Assembly: GCF_902499125.1 (NCBI RefSeq)
Contig: NZ_CABVPX010000005.1
Span: forward strand, 267,561 to 331,560
Source of the DNA: Burkholderia arboris
GTDB lineage: Bacteria > Pseudomonadota > Gammaproteobacteria > Burkholderiales > Burkholderiaceae
Length of the DNA: 64,000 nucleotides
Reading direction: 5' to 3'
Positions 1 to 8,302 of the stretch are shown piece after piece. Each line of letters opens with the position of its first letter. Within the stretch, counting starts at the first letter, position 1. The translations under genes and the position numbers were made by a program. The notes beneath the pieces are model-generated. The model did no database searches and was not told the DNA's origin. It saw only the letters and a program-made list of their open reading frames with translations.

Positions 1-59
1 TGCGAAGCGAGCGATCGACGGGAGGACGGACGGGATGCGTCTGCATGGCGCCCGCCCGG

Positions 60-1073
60 TTACCAGCGATAGAACACGCTCAGCTCGCCGCCGATCCGTG
101 AGTAGTACGGGTTGTGGTAGTAGTCGAATTCGACCTGCGTGCCCCACTTGCGCGTGAACCAGTAGCGCCATTTCGCTTCGATCTCGTGACTGCGGAAATC
201 GGCGATCTGCGAGCCGGAGCCGGTGACCTGATAGGCCTCGCGGCCGAACCCGCCGCGCAGCACGATCACGCTCTTGCCGACTTCGCCGTAGGTGACGGCG
301 CCATAGTAGGCGGGCGCCTTCACCGAACCGGGCGAATCGACCGTGTAGTTCGTGCCCGCCTCGAAAATCCACTTCGGCAGCGCATACCAGATCACGCCGG
401 CGTGATAGAGCTGATCGCGGTGGCCGCTGCGGTTCCACGCGTAGCCGGCGCCCAGCGACACGACCAGCGAACGATCGGACAATAGCTTGCGATTGATCGA
501 CAGGTCGACGCGTGCGCTCGGCAGGATCGTCCCCGACGTGGTGCCCGCGAAGCCGATGCCGCCGAACCAGTCGGGCCCCATGTCCTGCACGTAGGTCAGC
601 GCGCCGAGCTGCGTGTTCTCGCCGAAGCGGTGCAGTTGCGCCAGTTCGCCGAGCACGGTGCGGCCGCCATCCTGATAGACGCCGCGCAGATGCACGCCGT
701 ACCAGTCGCCGTAGCCGTGCGTCAGGTGTGCGCTCGAATAGCCGAGCGACAGTTCGGTATGCGTCTCTTTGGGCGCCTGCACGTGTGTGACGACTGCATC
801 GGGCAGCGGTGGCCGGTTCGTATCGTCCGGCGTGAACTCGGCGAGCGATACGCCGTCCGGGAGGCCGTCGGCGCTCACGCGTACGAACGTGGACTCGTCG
901 CGCGGCCGTGGCGTAATGACGGTCCCGGCGTCCGGCGATTGCGCAGGTGGCATCGCGGCGGCGTCGTCCTGCGGTGCCGCCAGTACCGGGGGCGCGCCGA
1001 AGGCGACGCCGCACAGCATCGCGAGGGCGGCAACCGGCACGCGCGGGCCGCGATGGCAGGGGCGATCGGACAT
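60..1073 (-). CDS. YaiO-like outer-membrane beta-barrel protein
   Basis: This 337-residue protein has an N-terminal signal peptide (hydrophobic stretch ending near VLAAPQ) and a low-complexity linker to about residue 100. The rest is barrel-like, with alternating aromatic/polar strands and a C-terminal aromatic (ends SVFYRW). The segment from about residue 120 (TELSLGYSSAHL) resembles the YaiO family of outer-membrane proteins. The start was placed at the ATG in front of the signal peptide; the frame stays open far upstream only because of high GC. It is the last gene of a three-gene minus-strand operon after the glycosyltransferase and the beta-helix gene, 11 bases after the latter. In E. 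coli yaiO lies beside the glycosyltransferase gene yaiP, so a role in exporting or anchoring a polysaccharide is inferred. No biochemical role is established. Confidence 0.8.
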   Translation of the reverse strand: MSDRPCHRGPRVPVAALAMLCGVAFGAPPVLAAPQDDAAAMPPAQSPDAGTVITPRPRDESTFVRVSADGLPDGVSLAEFTPDDTNRPPLPDAVVTHVQAPKETHTELSLGYSSAHLTHGYGDWYGVHLRGVYQDGGRTVLGELAQLHRFGENTQLGALTYVQDMGPDWFGGIGFAGTTSGTILPSARVDLSINRKLLSDRSLVVSLGAGYAWNRSGHRDQLYHAGVIWYALPKWIFEAGTNYTVDSPGSVKAPAYYGAVTYGEVGKSVIVLRGGFGREAYQVTGSGSQIADFRSHEIEAKWRYWFTRKWGTQVEFDYYHNPYYSRIGGELSVFYRW

Positions 1074-1084
1074 GAGGGCGCTCC

Positions 1085-2080
1085 TTAACGGGATGCGTGG
1101 AACCAGCCGCTGCGCCACGCGACGAGGTCGCCGTGCACGCAGGCATGGCCGACGACCGAGACGTCGCGCGCGCATGCGCTGACAGGGTGACCGGCGACAC
1201 CGATGCGCGCGCCCGTCAGCCGCAGCAGGCCACCGGCCGACACGACGCCGTCGATGCAGCTCGCGTTCGCGAGCAGCACGTCGTCGCGCGCGAACACGGC
1301 GCCGTGCAGCAACGCGTGACGTTCGAGTTCGACACGATGCGCCTTGACGCTGCCGCGCAGCACGCAGCCTTCGCCGAGTACAAGCGTGCCGTCGACGATC
1401 AGGTTGCCTTGCACGACCGTGTGCGCGGGCAGGCGAACGTCGCAGTTCAGCAGGTAGCGGCCGTGCAGGAAGCGATGCGGTAGCGATGCGAAATGGCGGG
1501 TGAGCGAGATTGCGCGACGCGGAGCGGCCGGCGTGCCGGCCGGCCGTGCGCTCGGCGCCGCGCCGAAGACGACCGGTTCGCCATACAGGCACGAGAAGCC
1601 GCCGGCGCCGTGCAGGTGCACCGTGTTGCCGACCACGACACCGCGCAGCACCGCGCCGTCGATGTCGATCTGCGGCGCGTGCGCGAGCGTGCCGATCGTC
1701 GCGCCGGCGTGAATGTCGATGCGCTCGTCGGCGAACGCATAAGCGGCCCGGGCGCCGTCGTCGAGCGTGATCGCGCGATGAGCGTAGAGCACGTCGTCGC
1801 GATGCTCGTCGCGTGCGACGTGGATCGCATCGGCGTGCTGCACGGCGAGCCCGAGCACCTGCCAGGGCAGTGCGGCGGACGGATCGGCCGGCGGCTCGCC
1901 GGCCACGTGCGCGCGCAGCGCGTCGTGCCATCGTGCGGCGAGCAGCGCCTGGTCGACGAACGGGCCGTCGCCGATCGGCAGGGCCGCGACGTCGCTGCGC
2001 CGGATCAGTTCATGGAGCATCGGCAGGAACGGCAGGCTGAGTACGCCGGCCACCGGCACCATCACATTGAAGGTCGTCAT
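1085..2080 (-). CDS. Bactofilin-like (polymer-forming) beta-helix protein
   Basis: The protein has 331 residues. The N-terminus (VMVPVAGVLSLPFLPMLHEL) is hydrophobic and may associate with the membrane. The C-terminal half is built of short hydrophobic/glycine hexad-like repeats, for example GNLIVDGTLVLGEGCVLRGS followed by more units of the same rhythm to about residue 310. This pattern fits the polymer-forming cytoskeletal (bactofilin) right-handed beta-helix fold. The gene starts 3 bases after the stop of the upstream glycosyltransferase gene and precedes the YaiO-like gene, so it is surely co-transcribed. Bactofilins act as scaffolds for cell-wall or polysaccharide machinery; a scaffold for the neighbouring glycosyltransferase is an inference. 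An acyltransferase-type left-handed helix is the alternative, but no catalytic histidine motif stands out. Confidence 0.7.
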   Translation of the reverse strand: MTTFNVMVPVAGVLSLPFLPMLHELIRRSDVAALPIGDGPFVDQALLAARWHDALRAHVAGEPPADPSAALPWQVLGLAVQHADAIHVARDEHRDDVLYAHRAITLDDGARAAYAFADERIDIHAGATIGTLAHAPQIDIDGAVLRGVVVGNTVHLHGAGGFSCLYGEPVVFGAAPSARPAGTPAAPRRAISLTRHFASLPHRFLHGRYLLNCDVRLPAHTVVQGNLIVDGTLVLGEGCVLRGSVKAHRVELERHALLHGAVFARDDVLLANASCIDGVVSAGGLLRLTGARIGVAGHPVSACARDVSVVGHACVHGDLVAWRSGWFHASR

Positions 2081-2083
2081 CGA

Positions 2084-3628
2084 TCATCGCTCCGGTTTCA
2101 GTTGCCGGCGAAAACGCTCGGTCTTGTCCCATTTGAGTTCGCGGCGAAATGCAGCGTCGAGCGCGAGCCCCCATAGCGCGGAGACGACCGCGGCGATCGT
2201 CACGCAGAAGCCGACAACATTGACCGGCACGAGCCGCAGGCGCGTCGCGCGGCCGTCGAGCCGCGCGGCCACGACGATCTCGAAGAACACGCCGAAGTTG
2301 CCGAAGGTGCTGAACGAGAACAGCGCGAACAGCGACACGATCAGGCCGAGCGCGGTCGAGTTGACGCCGTTGAACAGATAGAGCGCGAGCGCGGCGCTCC
2401 ATGCGATCGCGAGGAGCGCGGGCATCACGAACACGCCGAGCAGCAGCGCACCGTCGAGCCGGCAGCGCCGCGAGATCAGCGGATTGCGCAGCACCGGGAC
2501 CAGATAGCGCAGCAGCGTCTGGTTGTGGCCCTTCGCCCAGCGCGTCAATTGCCGGGCGCGCACGGCCCAGCGCTCCGGCACTTCCTCATAGCATTCGGCG
2601 TGGTTCAGATAGACCGTGCGCCAGTCGCTCAACAGCAGCCGGTAGGTCATGTCGGTATCTTCGGCGAGCGTGTCGTCGCGCCAGCCGCCCACCGCGTCGA
2701 GTGCGCCCTTGCGGATGCCGCCGACCGTACCGCCGTACTGCGGTACCAGGCTGAGGTTGTTGCGGGCCTGCTGGTTGACCTGGTAGCCGCCGGCGCGCTC
2801 GAGATCGAGCAGCCGCGCGAGCAGGTTGCTGTCGGCGTTCTGCGGCACCACGCGGCCCATCACCGCGCCGACCTCCGGATCGAAGAACGGTGCGACCAGT
2901 TCCTTCAGCAGCCCCGGACGTGGCAGGTAGTCGGCGTCGAACACCACCATGATGTCGCCGCGGATGAACTGCAACGCATCCTTCAGTGCGGCCGCTTTGC
3001 CCGGCTTGCCGGATTCGCGGTGAAACGGCTGGATGAGGTCGGGCGCGCGTGTCCGGACCTCGTCGATCAGCGCACGCGTGTTGTCGGTCGAGCGGTCGTT
3101 GACCGGAATGATCGTCAGGCGGTCGCGCGGGTAGGTCGTCGCCAGCAGCGCCATCAGGCAATCGACGACGACGGCTTCCTCGTTGTGGGCGGCGACGAAG
3201 ACCGTGAGCCGCGGCCATTCGCCGTGGGTAATCGTCCGGTAGGGCGCGTGTTGCGGCTTGAACAGGCGGTCGAGGCTGAACGCGTAATGCCGCGCGGCGT
3301 ACACGCACGTCAATAGCGTGAACAGCCACAGGTAGGCGACGCAGGGTATCAGCAGCAGGTCGGGGTCGAGCGCGATACCCGGTGCGACGGCGGGCGGCAG
3401 CTCGAGCGAAGCATCGGCGGCGGGCGAGGCCTGCATGGGGATCGAGAGCGGGGCGCTGTCGAGCGCGGTGCGTTCCACCGCGACCGCGGCGTTTGCGGCA
3501 GGCATGACGAGCCGGACCGGTTCGACGGCCGCCTGCAATGCGGTGTCGCGCACGATCAGCGAGCAGGCAAGCACGATCAGCAGCAGAATGCCTTGCTCGC
3601 AGAGTGACGCCGTCCGCGTTTTCGTCAT
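2084..3628 (-). CDS. Processive family 2 glycosyltransferase (YaiP/PgaC-like)
   Basis: This 514-residue inner-membrane glycosyltransferase has one N-terminal membrane segment (LLLIVLACSLIV), a second near residue 105 (LIPCVAYLWLFTLLTCVYAA), a cytoplasmic GT-A domain, and a cluster of C-terminal membrane helices. Catalytic signatures are in order: VNDRSTDNT, the DxD motif (VVFDADYLP), the AEDTDMTYR acid and QLTRW, which is the QxxRW motif of processive beta-glycan synthases. The start chosen is the ATG at MTKTRT; the frame continues further upstream but that part lacks coding character. It is the first gene of an operon with the bactofilin-like and YaiO-like genes and lies divergent to wecB. 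It probably polymerises an extracellular beta-linked polysaccharide. The sugar is unknown, and similarity to PgaC and YaiP is by domain pattern only. Confidence 0.88.
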   Translation of the reverse strand: MTKTRTASLCEQGILLLIVLACSLIVRDTALQAAVEPVRLVMPAANAAVAVERTALDSAPLSIPMQASPAADASLELPPAVAPGIALDPDLLLIPCVAYLWLFTLLTCVYAARHYAFSLDRLFKPQHAPYRTITHGEWPRLTVFVAAHNEEAVVVDCLMALLATTYPRDRLTIIPVNDRSTDNTRALIDEVRTRAPDLIQPFHRESGKPGKAAALKDALQFIRGDIMVVFDADYLPRPGLLKELVAPFFDPEVGAVMGRVVPQNADSNLLARLLDLERAGGYQVNQQARNNLSLVPQYGGTVGGIRKGALDAVGGWRDDTLAEDTDMTYRLLLSDWRTVYLNHAECYEEVPERWAVRARQLTRWAKGHNQTLLRYLVPVLRNPLISRRCRLDGALLLGVFVMPALLAIAWSAALALYLFNGVNSTALGLIVSLFALFSFSTFGNFGVFFEIVVAARLDGRATRLRLVPVNVVGFCVTIAAVVSALWGLALDAAFRRELKWDKTERFRRQLKPER

Positions 3629-4824
3629 GTTCCGATCCCCGTGTCCGCGACGACGACCGATGAGAGCTGAAGGCGCTCCGTGGATCGCGCGGATATCAAT
3701 GGAAAGCGGCGGCGCGTTTGTCGCGCTGGGGCGGATGTCGGCCGCCCCGGACCGACGCGTCGTGTCGCTTTCCGGCTTCGTTGCTTTGGCGTCCCCGTCT
3801 GTCTGCTGCCGTGCGAGTGCTTCGGGACGCACCTGTCTGACATTAAGCAAGGCGTGAGCCATCGGCCGCGATGCCCCGCGCAGCAAGGGGCGGGGCGGCG
3901 AGCACGGTTGCCGCGGCAGCGGCGGCGACGTGTTTTGATTCACTGACGAATCAGCGATTGCGCACGACATCCGACCCCGAGCGGCCGGCGCGGTGCATCG
4001 AATACGTCGCACGGCGGGCGGTTTGTCTGACGAGTCCATGCCGCTTTGCCGGACGCGGCCTTGCGTGACGCGACATCGCGCGTCGTGCGTCGAATGTGTG
4101 TCGGCCAGAATGCCGGCGCGCGTCGCGCCATCTCGTGCAAAAAATAGACCGGACTCCGATGTATTTTCCCGCTCCGGATCCGCGTTACACATTCGCAACA
4201 TTTCCCGCGCATCGATTCGTGTGACGCAAACGCCGCCGCATGCCCGGGAAATCCGGCGTGCGCGGCCGCGACAGGCAACCGGGCGCGCGGCTTGCGCTGC
4301 ACAGACAAAAGTGGCGAATCGAGGCGACGTAAAGCGCCTCGAAAGATGCACGCGATTCGAGGCACGATCGAAGACCGGCATTCCTGCGTCATTCATCGGA
4401 CGACGTCGTCAGACGGATCGCGCGAGCGGCCGGCTGTTTATCGTTGTCGTGCCCGCCGTGCGATGCGACAGCCCGTAGCAGTTGTGAAACATTCCGTAAC
4501 GCACCTTATGTGTGCGATGCGCGTCGAACGAAGCGGGCCCGGATCCGGGGCGGCTGGTTTGAATATTGCTGTAGTGGGAGTGACGTGACGAACTGACGTG
4601 ACGCTCGACACAGCGAGGAACGACTCATGACGTGATGGATTCGTGCAACGGGACGCCGGTAGTACGACGATTCGCGTGGCCCAGACCGCGCGGACAAGAC
4701 GGCGCGCTCGCCCCGCGACACTGCCGCGTGTTGACCGCGTGCGAGTACGGGAAGCGCCGCCTGAATACATGCTTCGCGCCGCGTGCAGGGTCGTCCGGCG
4801 CGAAGTGGCTAAACGAGGATAACG
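3629..4824. other. 1.2 kb non-coding divergent region
   Basis: This is the longest gene-free stretch in the window, between the divergent glycosyltransferase operon and wecB. The open frames inside it look like composition artefacts: arginine- and serine-rich, with no recognisable domain. It is less GC-rich than the flanks around 4140-4230 and 4480-4600 and ends in a clear ribosome site (GAGGAT) before wecB. Such a long regulatory region suits an exopolysaccharide locus with several inputs. I could not identify a specific operator. Confidence 0.5.
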
Positions 4825-6042
4825 ATGAAGAAGATCTTGCTTGTGTTCGGGACTCGGCCGGAGGCCATCAAGATGGCACCGCTGGTGCGTGCGTTGAAGG
4901 CGCAAGCGGATGTCGACGCCAGGGTGTGCGTGACCGCCCAGCATCGGGAAATGCTCGATCAGGTGCTGACGCTGTTCGATATCAAGCCCGACTACGATCT
5001 CAACCTGATGCGGCAAAGCCAGACGCTGACCGACGTGACGACCGGCATTCTTCAGGCGATCGGCATGGTCTTCGACGACTTGCGTCCGGACGTCGTGCTC
5101 GTGCACGGCGATACGACGACCACGCTGGCGGTCAGCCTGGCGGCGTTCTATCGCTATCTTCCGGTCGGCCACGTGGAGGCCGGTTTGCGCAGCGGCGACA
5201 TCTGGTCGCCGTGGCCGGAGGAGCTGAATCGCCGTGTGACCGACGCGGTGTCGTCATGGCATTTCGCGCCGACCGGGCAGGCACGCGACAACCTGCTGAG
5301 CGAGGGCGTGCCGGGTGGGGCGGTCTCGCTGACCGGCAACACCGTGATCGATGCGTTGCACGAGGTCAAACGCATGCTGGACCGTACCAGTGCGCTCTCG
5401 GACAAGGTTGCCGCGTATTTTCCGTTTCTCGAGCCGTCGCGGCGCGTCGTGCTGATCACCGGGCATCGGCGCGAAAGTTTCGGCGAACCGTTCCAGCATT
5501 TCTGCGAGGCGCTGTGCACGCTGGCGAGCCGCTATCGCGACGCGCAGTTCGTCTATCCGCTGCACATGAATCCGAACGTGAGGGAGCCGGCGCGCGCACG
5601 GCTCGGCGGCGTGCCGAACATCTACCTGATCGAGCCGCAGGAATACCTGTCGTTCGTATTCCTGATGTCCCGTGCGCATTTCATCATCACCGATTCGGGC
5701 GGCATTCAGGAAGAAGGGCCGGCGCTGGGCAAGCCGGTGCTCGTCACGCGCGAGACGACCGAGCGGCCCGAAGCGATCCAGGCGGGCACCGCGCGGCTCG
5801 TCGGTACCGACCAGGAGCGGATCGTGTGGGAGGCATCGCGCCTGTTCGACAGCGAGAGTGCCTACGAGGAAATGTCGCGCGCGAGCAATCCGTACGGTGA
5901 CGGTCATGCGAGCGAGCGGATCGTTCACGCGCTGATGCGTACGCCCGGGGTGACCACGAAGACGACGAGCTTCTCGATGGGGGCAGCGGAGATGCCGTTC
6001 AACGCGCTCACGCTGGGGCTGCAGGCGTTGCGGTCGCCGTGA
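4825..6042 (+). CDS. wecB: UDP-N-acetylglucosamine 2-epimerase (non-hydrolysing)
   Basis: This 405-residue cytoplasmic enzyme interconverts UDP-GlcNAc and UDP-ManNAc, the precursor of ManNAc/ManNAcA-containing surface glycans. Family signatures are present in order: [13 protein letters not shown] at the N-terminus, [38 protein letters not shown], and the C-terminal nucleotide-binding run with [18 protein letters not shown] and ETTERPEA. The length is slightly above the usual 375-385 residues because of a C-terminal tail. A GAGGAT ribosome site lies just before the ATG, and a rho-independent terminator follows about 55 bases after the stop. The gene stands alone but diverges from the polysaccharide operon at 60-3628, so it probably supplies or diverts an activated amino sugar for the same polymer. 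Confidence 0.95.
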   Translation: MKKILLVFGTRPEAIKMAPLVRALKAQADVDARVCVTAQHREMLDQVLTLFDIKPDYDLNLMRQSQTLTDVTTGILQAIGMVFDDLRPDVVLVHGDTTTTLAVSLAAFYRYLPVGHVEAGLRSGDIWSPWPEELNRRVTDAVSSWHFAPTGQARDNLLSEGVPGGAVSLTGNTVIDALHEVKRMLDRTSALSDKVAAYFPFLEPSRRVVLITGHRRESFGEPFQHFCEALCTLASRYRDAQFVYPLHMNPNVREPARARLGGVPNIYLIEPQEYLSFVFLMSRAHFIITDSGGIQEEGPALGKPVLVTRETTERPEAIQAGTARLVGTDQERIVWEASRLFDSESAYEEMSRASNPYGDGHASERIVHALMRTPGVTTKTTSFSMGAAEMPFNALTLGLQALRSP

Positions 6043-6382
6043 TGGGGCGTGCGCGGTAGCGCCTTCCGGGGCATTCGACCCGGAGTCGGACGTACAAGGA
6101 TCCGGTCCGGCCGCAAGGCCGGCCGGATCGTTTCATTGATGCGACCTGGAACGAATTCTCCCGACGCATTCAAAAGTGTTTTCGCGGAAAGTCCCTTTTC
6201 CGGTGTGATGCCGTGCACCGATACTTCAGCGGATATCCACCCCGCATCTTCCGGACATCGCATTGACGACCGGATGCGCGATGCAGGGGATTCCTTGCAC
6301 GCGAGCGCCGATCGTCCGTGGCGACGCGGACGGCACTGGCGCGGCCTCGCCGCCTGCCGCGTCTCACTTCATCCCAATCTCC
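6043..6382. other. Intergenic gap with terminator
   Basis: The gap holds the wecB terminator (6099-6135) and then roughly 240 bases of leader for the next gene. An inverted repeat CGGAAA-6-TTTCCG lies at 6185-6202. It may be a regulator site but could be chance. No coding sequence is supported. Confidence 0.4.
6099..6135 (+). terminator. Rho-independent terminator after wecB
   Basis: The arms GATCCGGTCCGGCC and GGCCGGCCGGATC (6099-6112 and 6117-6129) pair with one bulged T around a GCAA loop and are followed by GTTTCATT. The position, just downstream of wecB, supports the call. The T-tract is short. Confidence 0.7.
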
Positions 6383-7393
6383 ATGACTCGATCCAATCAT
6401 CAAGCTTCGTTGCCGGCCCGCTATCGGGCGTGGACCTGGCAAGGCTGCGAGCACCCCGGACAGTTGCGTCTCGAACAGCGGGCGATGCCGGTACTGAAGC
6501 GCGGCCAGGTACTGGTCCGCAACCACGCAATCGGCCTCAATCCGGTCGACTGGAAAGTGCTCGGCGGTGCGCTGGTGACCTGGCATCCCGGGCATGTGCC
6601 CGGCGTCGACGGCGCAGGCATGGTGGTCGCGGTCGCGGACGACGCGATGAACCATCTGCTGGGCCGTCGGGTGGCGTATCACCAGGCGCTCGGCGAGCAC
6701 GGGAGTTTCGCGGAATACACGCCGATTGCCGCGTCCGTGCTGTTGACGGTGCCCGAATCGCTGGATTTCGAAACGGCGGCGAGCGTGCCGTGCCCGGCGC
6801 TGACCGCCTGGCAGGCGCTCGAGAAAGTCCCGTGTCGCGTGTCGACGGAAATCCTCGTCAGCGGAGCAGGGGGCGCGGTCGGCAACTATCTGGTGCAGCT
6901 TGCCGCCGAGCGCGGGTTCGTGGTGTCGGTGTCGAGTCACGAGCGCCATTGGGAGCGCCTGCGCGCGCGCGGCGCAAGCCGATTCCTGAGCGGCCCGGGC
7001 GATGAAGCGATCGGCGCGACGCATGAACTGGCGCGGCGCTTCCATGCGGTGTTCGACAGCGTCGATGCGCGACACGCTGCCCGGTGGGCGCCGGCGGTTG
7101 CCGCCAACGGGCACATCGTCTGTATCCAGGGGCGCTTCGACGCGCCGCCGCTGCCGCCGTTTACATCGAGCGTGTCGCTTCATGAGGTCGCGCTGAACGC
7201 GTTGCACGTGTATGGCGACGACGCAGCATGGCTCGAGACGACCGCGGCGGGCAGCATGCTGCTGGCCCGCATCGCGAACGGCCGGATGCAACCCGAAGCG
7301 CGCGTCACGGGCGACTTCGACATGTTGCCCGTGCAACTCGAAGGGCTCAAGCAGCGGCGGTTTTCCGGCAAGCCGGTGGTGCGCGTCGGATAG
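6383..7393 (+). CDS. Zinc-independent MDR alcohol dehydrogenase/quinone reductase
   Basis: This is a 336-residue medium-chain dehydrogenase/reductase. The N-terminal GroES-like domain carries LNPVDWKVLGG and GVDGAGMVV. The Rossmann domain carries the nucleotide motif SGAGGAVGNYLVQLA at about residue 160. The usual catalytic-zinc Cys/His ligands are not evident, which points to the quinone oxidoreductase/crotonyl reductase side of the superfamily, probably NADPH-dependent. The start was set at the ATG beginning MTRSNHQ, because the preceding in-frame region looks non-coding; the ribosome site is weak. It is monocistronic as far as can be seen. The substrate is unknown. Confidence 0.82.
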   Translation: MTRSNHQASLPARYRAWTWQGCEHPGQLRLEQRAMPVLKRGQVLVRNHAIGLNPVDWKVLGGALVTWHPGHVPGVDGAGMVVAVADDAMNHLLGRRVAYHQALGEHGSFAEYTPIAASVLLTVPESLDFETAASVPCPALTAWQALEKVPCRVSTEILVSGAGGAVGNYLVQLAAERGFVVSVSSHERHWERLRARGASRFLSGPGDEAIGATHELARRFHAVFDSVDARHAARWAPAVAANGHIVCIQGRFDAPPLPPFTSSVSLHEVALNALHVYGDDAAWLETTAAGSMLLARIANGRMQPEARVTGDFDMLPVQLEGLKQRRFSGKPVVRVG

Positions 7394-7840
7394 CGGGAGC
7401 GATCGACGCGTGTGGCACCCCGCATCGGGGCGCATCCGGCGCGGCGGCGCAAAACCGCAGCACATCAGTTAAAGTTGGAGCCCGGCTCATTCCCCATACG
7501 ATTCCGCCCGTCCGGGCGCGGTCGAAGCCGCGTCGGCGGGACGTCGCGCGCGGGTGCCGGCGGTCCGGCGCGCCGTTTCTGGCAGCCCGGACAGGGTCGC
7601 GTTGCTTGCGTGACGGGTTGCATGGGGCAGAATCGGGCCCGCGGGGCGCCCGCTTTCGAGCGGAGTCGTGCGCCCGGCGCGCCCGATACGGTGGTCCCCG
7701 GCACGCTGCAGCACCGATCACGCATTGACAGCAGTCCACCAGGCGGTGCCGGAGCGGCGCAGTCGAACGCGCCCGGCACCGTACGAATCCCCACACGGCA
7801 CCCGTGGTGCGACGCGGGCGCCTCGACCAAGAGGTGAACG
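7394..7840. other. Intergenic gap upstream of iorA
   Basis: These 447 bases hold no supported gene and no clear hairpin with a T-run. The end of the gap carries the iorA ribosome site (GAGGTG, 6 bases before the ATG). I see nothing else that can be named. Confidence 0.4.
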
Positions 7841-8302
7841 ATGATCACGCTGACCATCAACGGTAGCGAGCAGCACTTCGACGGCAATCCCGACATGCCG
7901 TTGCTCTGGTATCTACGCGACGTCCTCGGCCACACCGGCACCAAGTTCGGCTGCGGCATGGCGCTGTGCGGCGCGTGCACCGTGCATCTCGACGGCGCGG
8001 CGATCCGGTCGTGCATCACGCCGGTCGCAGCGGCTGCCGGCAAGCGCGTGACGACGATCGAGGGACTGTCGACGGACCTGACGCATCCGCTGCAGCAGGC
8101 GTGGCAGGAACTGAACGTCGCGCAATGCGGCTACTGTCAGTCCGGGCAGATCATGCAGGCCGCGTCGCTGCTGAAGACGAATCCCCATCCGACCGACGCC
8201 GACATCGACGATGCGATGTCCGGCAACATCTGCCGCTGCGGCACCTACACGCGCATTCGCGCGGCGATCCGGCTGGCCGTGCGTCGCGGAGGTGCCGCAT
8301 GA
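7841..8302 (+). CDS. iorA: Isoquinoline 1-oxidoreductase-type [2Fe-2S] subunit
   Basis: This 153-residue small subunit of a molybdenum hydroxylase carries two [2Fe-2S] clusters. The N-terminal plant-type ferredoxin motif is visible as [15 protein letters not shown] plus a later Cys. The second cluster is formed by CGYCQSGQ and [12 protein letters not shown]. The length and two-domain plan match IorA. It passes electrons from the Mo-binding large subunit, probably to a membrane cytochrome or another acceptor rather than to FAD, because no FAD subunit is encoded nearby. The stop overlaps the start of the large subunit gene (ATGA), which indicates translational coupling. The true N-heterocycle or aldehyde substrate cannot be read from the sequence. 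Confidence 0.93.
   Translation: MITLTINGSEQHFDGNPDMPLLWYLRDVLGHTGTKFGCGMALCGACTVHLDGAAIRSCITPVAAAAGKRVTTIEGLSTDLTHPLQQAWQELNVAQCGYCQSGQIMQAASLLKTNPHPTDADIDDAMSGNICRCGTYTRIRAAIRLAVRRGGAA

Noticed and set aside
1074..1931. N-terminal extension of the YaiO-like gene
   Set aside because: The extended part is Arg-rich, runs antisense-like across the bactofilin gene, and the true signal peptide starts at 1073.
3629..4396. N-terminal extension of the glycosyltransferase gene
   Set aside because: The extended frame lacks coding pattern; the membrane helix and ribosome site fit the ATG at 3628.
3993..4588. Small open frames in the 3.6-4.8 kb gap
   Set aside because: Low-complexity, no ribosome site with a plausible start and no recognisable domain.
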